From Diabrotica undecimpunctata (lineage: Eukaryota; Arthropoda; Insecta; Coleoptera; Chrysomelidae): DNA of 64,000 nucleotides. Numbering within the stretch: position 1 is the stretch's first letter; each line of letters opens with the position of its first letter. The stretch lies in NCBI RefSeq assembly GCF_040954645.1, contig NC_092806.1, forward strand, positions 81,733,943 through 81,797,942, in the 5' to 3' direction. Shown here piece after piece: positions 53,136 to 62,703 of this stretch. Under the pieces are notes generated by a model, which did no database searches, was not told the origin of the DNA, and saw only the letters and a list, made by a program, of their open reading frames with translations. A program made the translations under genes and the position numbers.

Positions 53136-54456
53136 CTAAACTAACAAACTATTAAAATTCTTGAAGGTGAGCCATAGGAAGAGGACACAGTTTAGCAATA
53201 GAGCGAACGTATAACCCTTCAGGAGTTCTGACCTTAACAACTCTACCTTGTTGTCCTTTCCCGGATATGTCTCAACTACCCGTGCTATAGGCCATTTGAG
53301 AGAAGGCGAGTTTTCGTCCTTAAGCAAGACGAGATCATCAGGCTTTATGCCTACCTGAGGAGTGAAACATTTAGGTATATTTTGAAGCCTATTAAGATAA
53401 TATTAAGATAATCGTCCAAACCTTCCACATATGCTGCTGAATTCTTGTGCATTTATTCCACAAAGACAATTTATTTTCTTGAATATCAGAGAGATCTGAT
53501 TCAGGATAAGACATTAAGTTAGATCCAATACGGAAGTATCGTGAATTGAGCACTGCTTCAATCTGCGAAAGTACAGTGGATAGTTCTTCGAAAGTAAAAT
53601 TGGAGTTACCCATTGTTCTTACGAGATGATATTTGAAGCTCTTTATGGCAGCTTCCCAAATACCACCGTGGTGTGGTGAGCGTGGAGGGATAAACTTCCA
53701 TTGAATTTGACATGAAGTAGCGAAAGAGCGAATAGATTCAGAGGTATTACCTTTGAGAAGCAACTCATAAAGTTCTTTCAATTGATTTTTCGCACCTAGA
53801 AAATTTGTGCCATTGTCGCTGAAAATGATATTCGGATTACCCCTTCGGGCGATAAACCTTTTCAGAGTCAATAAGAACGCTTCCGTAGAAAGACTGGAAA
53901 TTAATTCCACATGCACGGCGCGAGTAGCTAAACATACAAACACTGCCATATAGGCCTTAGTAAGGGGAGCTCTCTTGAGTTTAGAGGTCTTGATTGGAAA
54001 TGGACCACCAAAATCATTTCCAACGTTTATAAATGGACGTGCAATTTGAACTCTTTCCCTCGGGAGATTAGCCATGATTTGGGAAGCGACTTGTGCGTTA
54101 AAACGGTAACAAGTGAGACAATTTTGTATTATACGTTTGATTTGTCGAAGACCATCAAGAGGCCAGAATTTCAATTTAACATTGGACAGTGTATTTTGAG
54201 GGCCAGAATGTAGAAGTCTTCGATGTTCTCGGGTAAGTAATAAATTGACAATATGTGATTTTGAGGGTAACAGTAGAAGAAATTTCTGATCATAAGAAAC
54301 ATCTGAAAGGAGAAGACGACCGCCTACTCGTATCATTTGCGATGAATCTAGAAAGCGATTCAATTTACGAATAGACTTATCGTTAAGCAGACGATTATCC
54401 ATTAAAAATTGGATTTCCGAACTGAAGAAATGAGACTGGGTCAATTTGATAATCAT
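53136..54456 (-). pseudogene. Older BEL integrase
   Basis: The main frame 54456-53392 holds the zinc finger (HRRLLHSGPQ...NCLTCYRF), Asp in VGNDFGGPF, Asp in IFSDNGTNF, Glu in HHGGIWEAAIK and LSQIEAVLNSR. A deletion and shift near 53400 removes part of the domain around the LTP-x-HFLIG motif, and the chromo-like tail (LKDENSPSLKWPIARVVETY) lies in 53327-53200. Another shift precedes the stop. Confidence 0.82.
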
Positions 54457-55124
54457 TAACTCAGAACTAGATAGTTTATGTGGAGTGAGAGGACCTGTCT
54501 ATGAGACTTAGCTCTTACATTGTGAATAAAACGAAGGCAGTATGCAAAAGCTCTCTGAAGTCGAGTGAAACATGAAAATTTGCAGAGGGCATCATACACT
54601 TGTGAATCTGGTTTTCTGATCAGATGAGTAACCCTTTTGAGTTCAGGCAGTTCATCAACATTAATACTCGAAGGACCATTAGATACAAAGAGGTTGAAAT
54701 CAAAGTGTGGATCTGACAAAAATTGAGGACCATTAAACCATAAATCACAATCGAGCAACTGCAAGGGTGTAGCCCCACGAGATAATATATCCGCAGGATT
54801 GTCTTTCGGTCGTACATGTCTCCATGTATGGTTGGAGGTGAGTTCTTAAATTTGAGTTACTCTATTGGCTACAAAGGTAGACCAACGAGAAGGGTGTGAA
54901 TTAATCCATGCGAGGACGATTTCGGAATCTGTCCATAAATTGACAGAATTTATCTGAGATTGGGATGGAATCAAGACAGAAAGAATCTTCGTAACAAGAT
55001 TAGAGAGTAATAATACTCCTAGAAGTTCTAATCAAGGAAAAGTCACAACTTTTACAGGACTAACACGACTCTTTGAGGAGATTAGATTGCCAGAGATAAA
55101 GCCATTTTCATGTGATGTTCTTAA
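54456..55124 (-). pseudogene. Older BEL RNase H to integrase linker
   Basis: The minus-strand frame 54764-54456 carries DLWFNGPQFLSDPHFDF and KRVTHLIRKPDSQVYDALCK, the linker between RNase H and integrase in BEL elements. The RNase H itself (55124-54765) is fragmented into several frames with stops. It joins downstream of the SDASLSAYGACV block at about 55145. Confidence 0.65.
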
Positions 55125-55868
55125 TTAAACGCAAGCACCATACGCGCTAAGACTTGCATCCGAAAACCCATGTATTTGAGTACTTGTTACATTGCTAGAA
55201 TTTTGTAGCAACCTAGGAATCTTGAGATTGGAGAGGTGAGAAAGTGTTTGTAAAAATAGATTCCATTCTGTAAGCAAATTTGGACTGAGGTGGTCATCCC
55301 AATTCGACCTTTCTAACCAAATCTTTCTCATAATTAATTTGGCAGATACCACTACAGGGTTAATCAATCCGATAGGGTCATAAATGAAAGCAATTAAAGA
55401 GAGAACTTCTCTTTTTGTATAGGTATCCTTAACGGTAACCTTTGGCACAAGAACTGAAAAATGATCGTAGTGAGAATTCCAACATAGGCTGAGAATTTTG
55501 TTCGTGTGATTTTCAGGATTGTTTACATAACTAGCTTCATTAGAGATATGAGAAATACCTGCGAGAAATTCAGGTGAGTTTGCACACCATTTATGAAGCG
55601 AGAACCGAGCGAGGTTTAAACATTCGGTTAATTGACGATGAATTTCGAAGAGTGTTTCGAAATCGTTACAGCTATACAGCACATCATCGATATAACAGCA
55701 ATTTAAAAGAGCATCACTAGCCAAGGGAAATTTGTCGGATTTTTTCTGAGCTAATTCCTTAAGACATCTAGTGCTGAGAAAACCGAAGTTATTTAATCCA
55801 TAAGTGACAGTTTCGAGTTGAAGACATTTCAAATCCTCTTGAGGTGAATCACGCCATAAGATGTTCAA
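55125..55868 (-). pseudogene. Older BEL reverse transcriptase, C-terminal half
   Basis: Open minus-strand frame with NILWRDSPQEDLKCLQLETV, TYGLNNFGFLSTRCL, catalytic YIDD (CCYIDDVLYSC, about 55700-55675), FSLHKWCANSPEFL and the RNase H start HGFSDASLSAYGACV. The N-terminal half with the first catalytic Asp is at 63000-62704, on the other side of the inner BEL. Confidence 0.82.
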
Positions 55869-55878
55869 CAGAAAGACC

Positions 55879-56145
55879 TGTTCCGTTTCGCATTTATATT
55901 TGTTTTGAATTTATTTATTACAGTAGTGATATATTCATTTTTATCTCTATTTAAACATACACGCCACTAACGGTAAAGCTTTGTGTTTTTGCCCGCTAAG
56001 GCAGAAACCGGCTTTGGCGCGAAAAACTCACTTCGCCATCAACACTCGACCAAGTCGGTCGATATTTTGTATTAGTCGGATTTTTAACGATTGTAATCAG
56101 AATATACGTAATAAAAGTGTTTCAACCCCCATAGTTTTTTCTTCA
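55879..56145 (+). repeat. 5' LTR of the plus-strand BEL
   Basis: 267 bp with TG...CA ends. Differences from the 3' LTR cluster around 55978-56030 (e.g. AAAGCTTTGTGTTTTTGCCC against ACGCTTTCTGTTTTTGTCC). It is followed by TGGTCC of the primer-binding candidate. Confidence 0.9.
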
Positions 56146-56887
56146 TGGTCCATTTGAGTCGTATATATCAGTGGTTATCAAAGACATTTGTGCAGTTTGA
56201 TTCAATCTAAATTCAGTTAATTAGCCGGCAAGTTGTCCTCTTCTGTTTGTGAGGGCGGAGTCAAGTGGTTAGAAGTAACAGTTACAAGTAACGATTACAA
56301 CCTTCGGGCGGTTCCTGTAGAGTTACAATTCAAGATGCTAGCAGTCCACCCAGCATCACATCCAGCACCGTAGCAGAAAGCATCTGTAGTCTTTCATCTA
56401 GGGCGTGGATAGAACTTCATCTGGTCAACAACACGCCTAATCAAAGTAAGTGAGCCATTCCCATCTCTATTTCATATATTCTTTCTACTTGCGTGGAGTT
56501 AAATGTCGTTTAACTAGGGTCTATTATAAAAACCTGTTTATTTGGTAAAACCAATATTTCGTTAAAAGGTACAAAAACCTGGTTTGCTTCGAAACAAACA
56601 ACTATTCATTTCATATACCTGTTTTTTATCGCCGAGTAAAACCTTTTATTGCCTTACTTACATTTCAGGTAACGAACCCTATATAATTTATGCGGTTTTT
56701 ACTTAAAAAATAGAATCTTCAACATTTTGTAGGAGATCCAAATAGACCGGTTTACAATTTTATTGCTTATCCATAACGACAGGTAAAACCTTTTTTTATT
56801 ATTGCAATTTCATTAGTATACTGGTAAACATTTTAAATATTTATCATCGTAAAATAAACTTCGAGTATTTTTAAAAAATATTTCATT
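56146..56887 (+). other. Leader of the plus-strand BEL
   Basis: About 740 bases between the LTR and the gag ATG at 56888. It has repeated short blocks of the form AAAACCTGTTTTTAT/AACCTGG (about 56530-56660), a possible packaging or structural region. No frame is seen. Confidence 0.45.
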
Positions 56888-58197
56888 ATGTCTCTAAAAG
56901 ATTTAAACAAAAAAAGGGGTATACTCAAATCACGATTGACAATATTCGAAAAATTTCTTGATAAACAGATTGGAAAACAATCTGACAATTTAGTTATTGA
57001 GGTGGAAACTAGGTTAGCAAATATAGAGCCTGTTATAGATGAATTCGAAAAAATTCAATACGAAATAGAAAACATTTCGGAGAATGTTTCTGAGGAATTA
57101 GACAATAGGGAAAGCTTTTCAGATTTGTATTATCCGCTTGTATCACAAGCAAAAGCATTAATAAATTCGATTTCAAATAAGCAAAAATGCAACAATCGTC
57201 CCGTAGAATCATTTTCGTCGAACTTAGGTAGCACTCATTCAACAAATGTAGAGCAAATTCAATACAGTCCACTTCACTCTCAAATAAAGCTCCCAACTAT
57301 TGAGTTACCTCATTTCAAAGGGTCATACGGGGGGTGGCTTGAGTATCATGATACCCATGATAGTCTAATTCACAAAAATCCTTCGATTAATTCAATTCAG
57401 AAGTTCCATTATCTTCGGGCATCTATAGGTGGAGAAGCTGCACAGGTTATCAGCTCATTAGAGATTTCGGCCGCGAATTATGATATAGCATGGAACTTAC
57501 TATGCGAAAGGTTTGCAAACACGCGTCTTTTGATCTACAATCACACAAGGGCCTTATTTGATTTGCAACCCATTCCAAAAGAATCTTCTACTCATCTTCG
57601 TCAACTAATTGACAATGTTTCGAAAAACTTGCGTTCGCTAGAATCTCTTCAGCAACCTGTCCATTCTTGGGACACTCTTTTAATATTCATGATAGCAAGC
57701 AAGTTAGATGCCCTCACTGCGAGGGAATGGGAATCATATAGATCCGGAAGTGATCTTCCTACCTTTGAAGATATGATTGCATTCTTGAAAGGCACAGCTG
57801 ATCTTCTAGAGAAGCTAGAAGTATCAAAAGTTGCGTATAAATCGGACAGGCAGTCCAAATTCTCAAGGCAGCCTCAATCTTTTCTCTCGTTCAATAGAAA
57901 AGCATGTACGTTCTGCAAAGAAGATCATAAAATATATAACTGCGCTAAATTCTTGGGGGCTTCGACCCAAGAGCGAATCAAACACGCTAGGAATTCAAAA
58001 CTTTGTACAAATTGCCTTTATTCCGGCCATTTTAGCTCCAACTGCAAATATGGAGCGTGTAAAAAATGTAAGGCAAAACACCATAGTTTGTTGCATTTAG
58101 ATAAACAATCCGTTCACACTACCGATACTAATCAGCGGGTGGAGTCTGAACCTGAACACCAAGTGTCCCTTTCAGCTCACTCGAATGTAGCTCAATT
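56888..58197 (+). pseudogene. Plus-strand BEL gag
   Basis: From ATG 56888: an N-terminal helical region (LTIFEKFLDKQI), the BEL gag block LPHFKGSYGGWLEYHDTHDS, FHYLRASIGGEAAQVISSLE, then Cys/His fingers (CTFCKEDHKIYNC, CTNCLYSGHFSSNC, CKKCKAKHHSLLH). The gag-pol frame shifts by one base near 58195; the original frame then runs to a stop at about 58289. It would form the particle. Inactive as it stands because pol is out of frame. Confidence 0.82.
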
Positions 58198-59931
58198 TTG
58201 TCTACAGCTGTCGTTCAAATATTCGATAAAAACGGTAGGGTTCATCAATGTAGGGCTCTTCTTGATTGTGGCTCTCAATCAAATCTCATAACGAGAGAAT
58301 TACCTGATAAGCTAGCGCTATCAAGGTTCGAGGTAAATATCTCTATTGTAGGGATAGGTCATGCAGTCTCAAACATTCGATCTAAGTGCACAGCGAAGAT
58401 TCAGTCAAGGCAGTCTTCGTTTTCTACATCTCTTTCATGTCTCGTAGTCAATACAATCTGCGATAAAATTCCAGCATATAGTTTCGACATTGGAAACTTA
58501 GATATTCCACGTCATTTAAGACTAGCAGATTCAGATTTTCATGTTGCTTCAAAAATCGACATTCTGATAGGTGTTGATACTTTCTGGAAAATCTTGTGTG
58601 TGGGACAATTCAGTTTAGGTCCTTCTGCTCCAGTCATGCAAAAAACAAGGTTTGGTTGGATAGTTTCCGGTCAGTTTAATGACAAAAGGGAATCAGTTTC
58701 ATATTGCAACTTCAGTAGAAATGATTCAAGTTCTGACTTAAATGTTCAGTTACAAAAATTCTGGGAACTCGAAGAGTACACGGAACCTGTACTTTCCGAG
58801 GAAAACGTAATATGCGAAAAACACTTCTCCTCAACGGTGAAGAGAAATGACGAAGGTCGCTTTATCATCAATATACCTCTGAGGGGCTCCATTGAAAATA
58901 TAGGTGATTCAAAGCGACAGGCATCAAAAGGTTTTCTCAACTTGGAGAAAAAACTTCATAAAAATGACGTCCTAAAAAGGATGTATACCGAATTTATGAA
59001 AGAATATATACAACTTGGTCACATGTCTAAGGTTGATGATAGTCAACAGAGCTTTTCGTATTATCTTCCCCATCACGGGGTCTTAAAGGATGACAGTCTC
59101 ACCACAAAGCTTCGTGTGGTGTTTGACGGTTCCTTTCCATCTTCTTCTGGTCTATCAATAAATGACATTCAAATTTCAGGTCCTACCATTCAGGACGATT
59201 TATTCTTAATTTTATTGCGTTTTCGACAACATGCATTTGTTGTGTCTGCTGATATTACAAAAATGTATCGTCAGGTGCTCGTGGATCCTGAACAACGAGC
59301 ACTTCAGCAAATCTTCTGGCGTTCTTCTCCTTCTGATACTCTGAGCACATATCAGCTAAATACGGTCACATATGGAACAGCTTCAGCTTCGTTTCAGGTC
59401 ATTCGTTGCTTATTTCAGTTAGCATCCGAGAATAAAGATCTTCACCCTACTGCTTCCAAGATCATCAAGCGAGATTTCTATGTTGATGATCTTCGGACAG
59501 GTGGAGATTGCGCAGAGTCATTGTCAAATGTATGCAAAGTTATCAACAATATCTTAAACAGCGGATGTTTTGAGTTGAGGAAGTGGGTATCGAATGATCC
59601 GGTAGTTCTTAATAAAATTCAAAGTTCCAAATGTTTATCAAATCTAAAATCATTCGGTGGAGAAGAAAAGGTAAAGGTACTTGGCCTAAATTGGATGTGT
59701 GATTCGGACACACTAACATATAAGGTAGCTGATTTACCTAATCCTAATAAGGTAACGAAGAGAATAATTCTTTCTGGTATTGCTCAGATCTATGATCCTC
59801 TTGGGCTGCTTAGCGCTTGGACAATTACGGCCAAGATTATAATGCAAATTATTTGGCAAGAAAAGCAAGGCTGGGATGAATCTGTTTCCCAAATCATTTT
59901 TACGCAGTGGCAGCATTTTAAGGAGGAATTA
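58198..59931 (+). pseudogene. Plus-strand BEL protease and RT
   Basis: Protease ALLDCGSQSNLIT (about 58255), the linker with FWELEEYTEPVLS, and RT with LRVVFDGSFPSSSGLS, SADITKMYRQVLVDPEQ (Asp about 59253), catalytic YVDD (FYVDDLRTGG, about 59480), ELRKWVSND and AQIYDPLGLL. The frame is open to the SINE insertion; the last codons at 59932-59937 are SINE sequence. Confidence 0.87.
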
Positions 59932-60232
59932 ATATAATAATAGTCTCCCGTTTTATACCGCTGTCGCGGCTTTGGGAGTATAGCAGGGTAGTCTGCTATA
60001 TCTAGGGCCTACGGTATACAAGGAAGGTAACATGGCCAGTGCTACGCTTCAACCGTCTATTATTACCCCTGGTTTTACCCAAGGTACTCATTTTTATTCA
60101 GGCTGAGTCGACCTGGGGCCTATAGACATTTTTAAAATGTCTAGATGTTCTTGCCGGCGGTGGGATTCAAACCCCGGACCACCGGCTTGCGAGGCAAGCA
60201 TCCTACCGCTTGCGCTACACAGGCCCTTAGGG
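59932..60232 (-). mobile_element. tRNA-derived SINE, about 301 bp, inserted in BEL pol
   Basis: The minus strand begins AGGGCCTGTGTAGCGCAAGC. It has A-box GTGTAGCGCAAGCGG and B-box GGGGTTTGAATCCC, followed by a tRNA-unrelated body and a TATTATTATA tail at the left. The head folds like a tRNA with CTCGCAA in the anticodon loop (Ala-CGC-like by eye). The 7-bp duplication GGAATTA (59925-59931 and 60233-60239) flanks it and the pol reading is continuous without it. It needs a LINE for mobility. Confidence 0.88.
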
Positions 60233-61388
60233 GGAATTACTTAGATTAAATAATATCGAAATACCTAGGTACGTAAAATTAAAGGATTCGATCTCTTGTG
60301 AGCTACATGGTTTTTCTGATGCCAGCAACAAGGCATATGGTGCTGCAATCTATGTTAAGAGTGTTGATTCTGATGGACATGTTTTGGTTCGTCTGTTATA
60401 CGTAAAATCCAAGGTTGCACCCCTTAAGGTGATTAGCATACCTCGTTTGCAATTGTGCGGCGCATTGTTACTTGCTCGTTTGTCCGAAAGGGTAATCAAG
60501 TCCTCAGATATCAATTTCGATAAAGTATTTCATTGGTCTGATTCTACTATCACTCTGGCATGGATACGCACACAGTCAAAACTATTAAAGACGTTTGTAG
60601 GAAATCGTGTCGCTAAGATTCAGACCAAAACGGAAAGGAAAAGTTGGCACCACGTAGTTTCGAAGGATAATCCTGCTGATCTTGCTTCTCGTAGAATTAG
60701 TCCCCTATTACTCATGTCTTCTGACTTATAGTGGCATGGACCTTCCTGGCTGAAATCAAATGATTATCCTACACAATTTTCTCTTCCAGATGACATTCCG
60801 GAGTTAAAGACTGCCGAGGTCATTACTTTGTCTGCCACATTAGACTTTTTATTAATAAAGCAATTCTTTAGTTTGATTAAGTTAAAGAGATGTACTGCTT
60901 ACATTCTGAGATTCATTAATAATTGCAAAATATCCAAGTCTTCCCTTCATGAGAGAGCTTCAGGTGCTTTAACTTCTCAGGAGGTTTCGAACGCTATGTT
61001 TTACCTAATAAGGATAGTTCAAAATGAATGTTTCTCAGAAGAAATACGCAATTTGACAAAAAGGGGGCCTGTAAGCCCAAAAAGCAAACTCATTTCGTTG
61101 CAACCATTTCTTGATTCAAATAGAATACTTCGTGTTGGTGGTAGATTAAAAAATTCGTCTTATTCTTTTGAGAAGAGACATCCGATTTTGCTACCATCTA
61201 ATAATTACTTTACTGACTTAATTCTTTTAGACCTGCACGTTAAACTCTGTCATGCAGGTCCTTTTCTTCTTTTATCTACAATGCGAAATTAATTTTGGCC
61301 TATTCATGGCAAAAATGCTGCCAAGCGTATCGTCCATAAATGTATTAGGTGTTGTCGTGCAAGTCCACCTAAAAATCTGTCTCCAATT
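60233..61388 (+). pseudogene. Plus-strand BEL RNase H and integrase N-terminus
   Basis: After the SINE: HGFSDASNKAYGAAIYVKS, SKVAPLKVISIPRLQLCGA, HWSDSTITLAWI and DNPADLASRR (RNase H). A TAG stands at 60729-60731 before WHGPSW. The next frame (60800-61292) carries the linker and ILRVGGRLKNSSYSFEKRHP, then the zinc finger with LCHAGP; a shift at about 61285 leads to IVHKCIRC in another frame. Disrupted. Confidence 0.8.
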
Positions 61389-62342
61389 ATGGGTGATTTA
61401 CCGAAGGATCGTGTTGACCCATCCCCTCCTTTTTATATCACAGGCGTAGATTACGCGGGTTATTTTTTAGTCAAGGATCGAAAGGGGCGTGGATGCAAAC
61501 TTTTAAAGGCATATGTAGCCTTATTCGTGTGTTTCACAACTCGTGCTGTTCATTTAGAACTCGTATCTAATTTAACTTCTTATTCATTTATAGCAGCCTT
61601 TAAGCGCTTTGTAACCAGAAGAGGAAAACCTCTTAAGATGTACTCTGATAATGGAACTAACTTTCAGGGTGCTAATCGTGAACTAAAGGAGTTTTATGAC
61701 TTTATTAAGACTAATAAGCGTGCGATTCAAGACCATTCAATAACCGAAAGTATTGAATGGCACTTCATACCTCCACAATCGCCGCACTTCGGTGGCCTTT
61801 GGGAGGCAGGCGTTAAGTCAATGAAATCGCATTTAAAACGCGTCGTCGGCAATGCTCACCACACGTATGAGGAATTCTCTACAATACTCACGCGAGTAGA
61901 ATCTGTCCTTAATAGTCGTCCTATAGCTGCCCTTTCATCAGACCCCAATGACCTTTGTCCTTTGACTCCGGCTCATTTTATGATTGGAAGGCCTTTGACA
62001 GCCATTCCTGATCCTGATTTGATGTCCATAAACGAAAATAGATTGAATCACTTTCAGCGCCTTCAAAAAATGGTGCAGCACATTTGGTCAAGGTGGTCTA
62101 AGGAGTTCATAGGAGAGCTGCAGCAGCGGAAAAAATGGAAACAAGTTTCCAAAGACATTAATATTGGCACACTAGTTCTTATCAAGGAAAAGAACTTGCC
62201 GCCCCTAATTTGTCAGTTGGGACGTGTAGTCGAGCCGCATCCAGGTCCAGACGGAGTTTCCAGGGTGGTGTCCATAATGACGACGAGAGGGATCATTAAG
62301 AGAGCAGTATCTGTCATCTGTCCTCTACCATGCAGTGAATAG
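61389..62342 (+). pseudogene. Plus-strand BEL integrase core and C-terminus
   Basis: An intact open stretch of 317 codons: GVDYAGYFLVKD (first Asp), FVTRRGKPLKMYSDNGTNF (second Asp), FGGLWEAGVKSMKSH (Glu), LTPAHFMIGRPL, and the tail LGRVVEPHPGPDGVSR. Ends at TAG 62340-62342, about 90 bases before the 3' LTR. Catalytic residues are intact but upstream domains are broken. Confidence 0.85.
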
Positions 62343-62432
62343 TGCTAGACTCTTGAACAATTTTGCTTATTTTTGAAATTGTTAAGTTGTTGTATTATTT
62401 TGAAAGACTTTAGCCTTTCAAGGCGGGCGGCC

Positions 62433-62698
62433 TGTTCCGTTTCGCATTTATATTTGTTTTGAATTTATTTATTACAGTAGTGATATATTCATTTTTATCT
62501 CTATTTAAACATACACGCCACTAACGGTAACGCTTTCTGTTTTTGTCCGCTAAGGCAGAAACCGGCTTTGGGTGAAAAACTCACTTCGCCATCAACACTC
62601 GACCAAGTCGGTCGATATTTTGTATTAGTCGGCTTTTTAACGATTGTAATCAGAATATACGTAATAAAAGTGTTTCAACCCTCATAGTTTTTTCTTCA
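62433..62698 (+). repeat. 3' LTR of the plus-strand BEL
   Basis: 266 bp, partner of 55879-56145. Preceded by the polypurine tract AAGGCGGGCGGCC and followed by the duplicated AGACC. Confidence 0.9.
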
Positions 62699-62703
62699 AG
62701 ACC

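Larger units (their letters stand above)
55879..62698 (+). mobile_element. BEL/Pao retrotransposon (plus strand) inside the older BEL
   Basis: LTRs 55879-56145 (267 bp) and 62433-62698 (266 bp), TGTTCCG...TTCTTCA, differ at roughly seven or eight positions by eye, i.e. clearly older than the BEL at 22837. TSD AGACC at 55874-55878 and 62699-62703. A polypurine tract AAGGCGGGCGG precedes the 3' LTR, and a primer-binding candidate TGGTCCATTTGAG follows the 5' LTR (56146). Gag-pol is broken by shifts, a stop and a SINE. Confidence 0.92.

Noticed and set aside
60150..60232. Functional tRNA-Ala gene on the minus strand
   Set aside because: The tRNA-like head is fused to a SINE body, flanked by a target duplication and inserted in a BEL pol frame.
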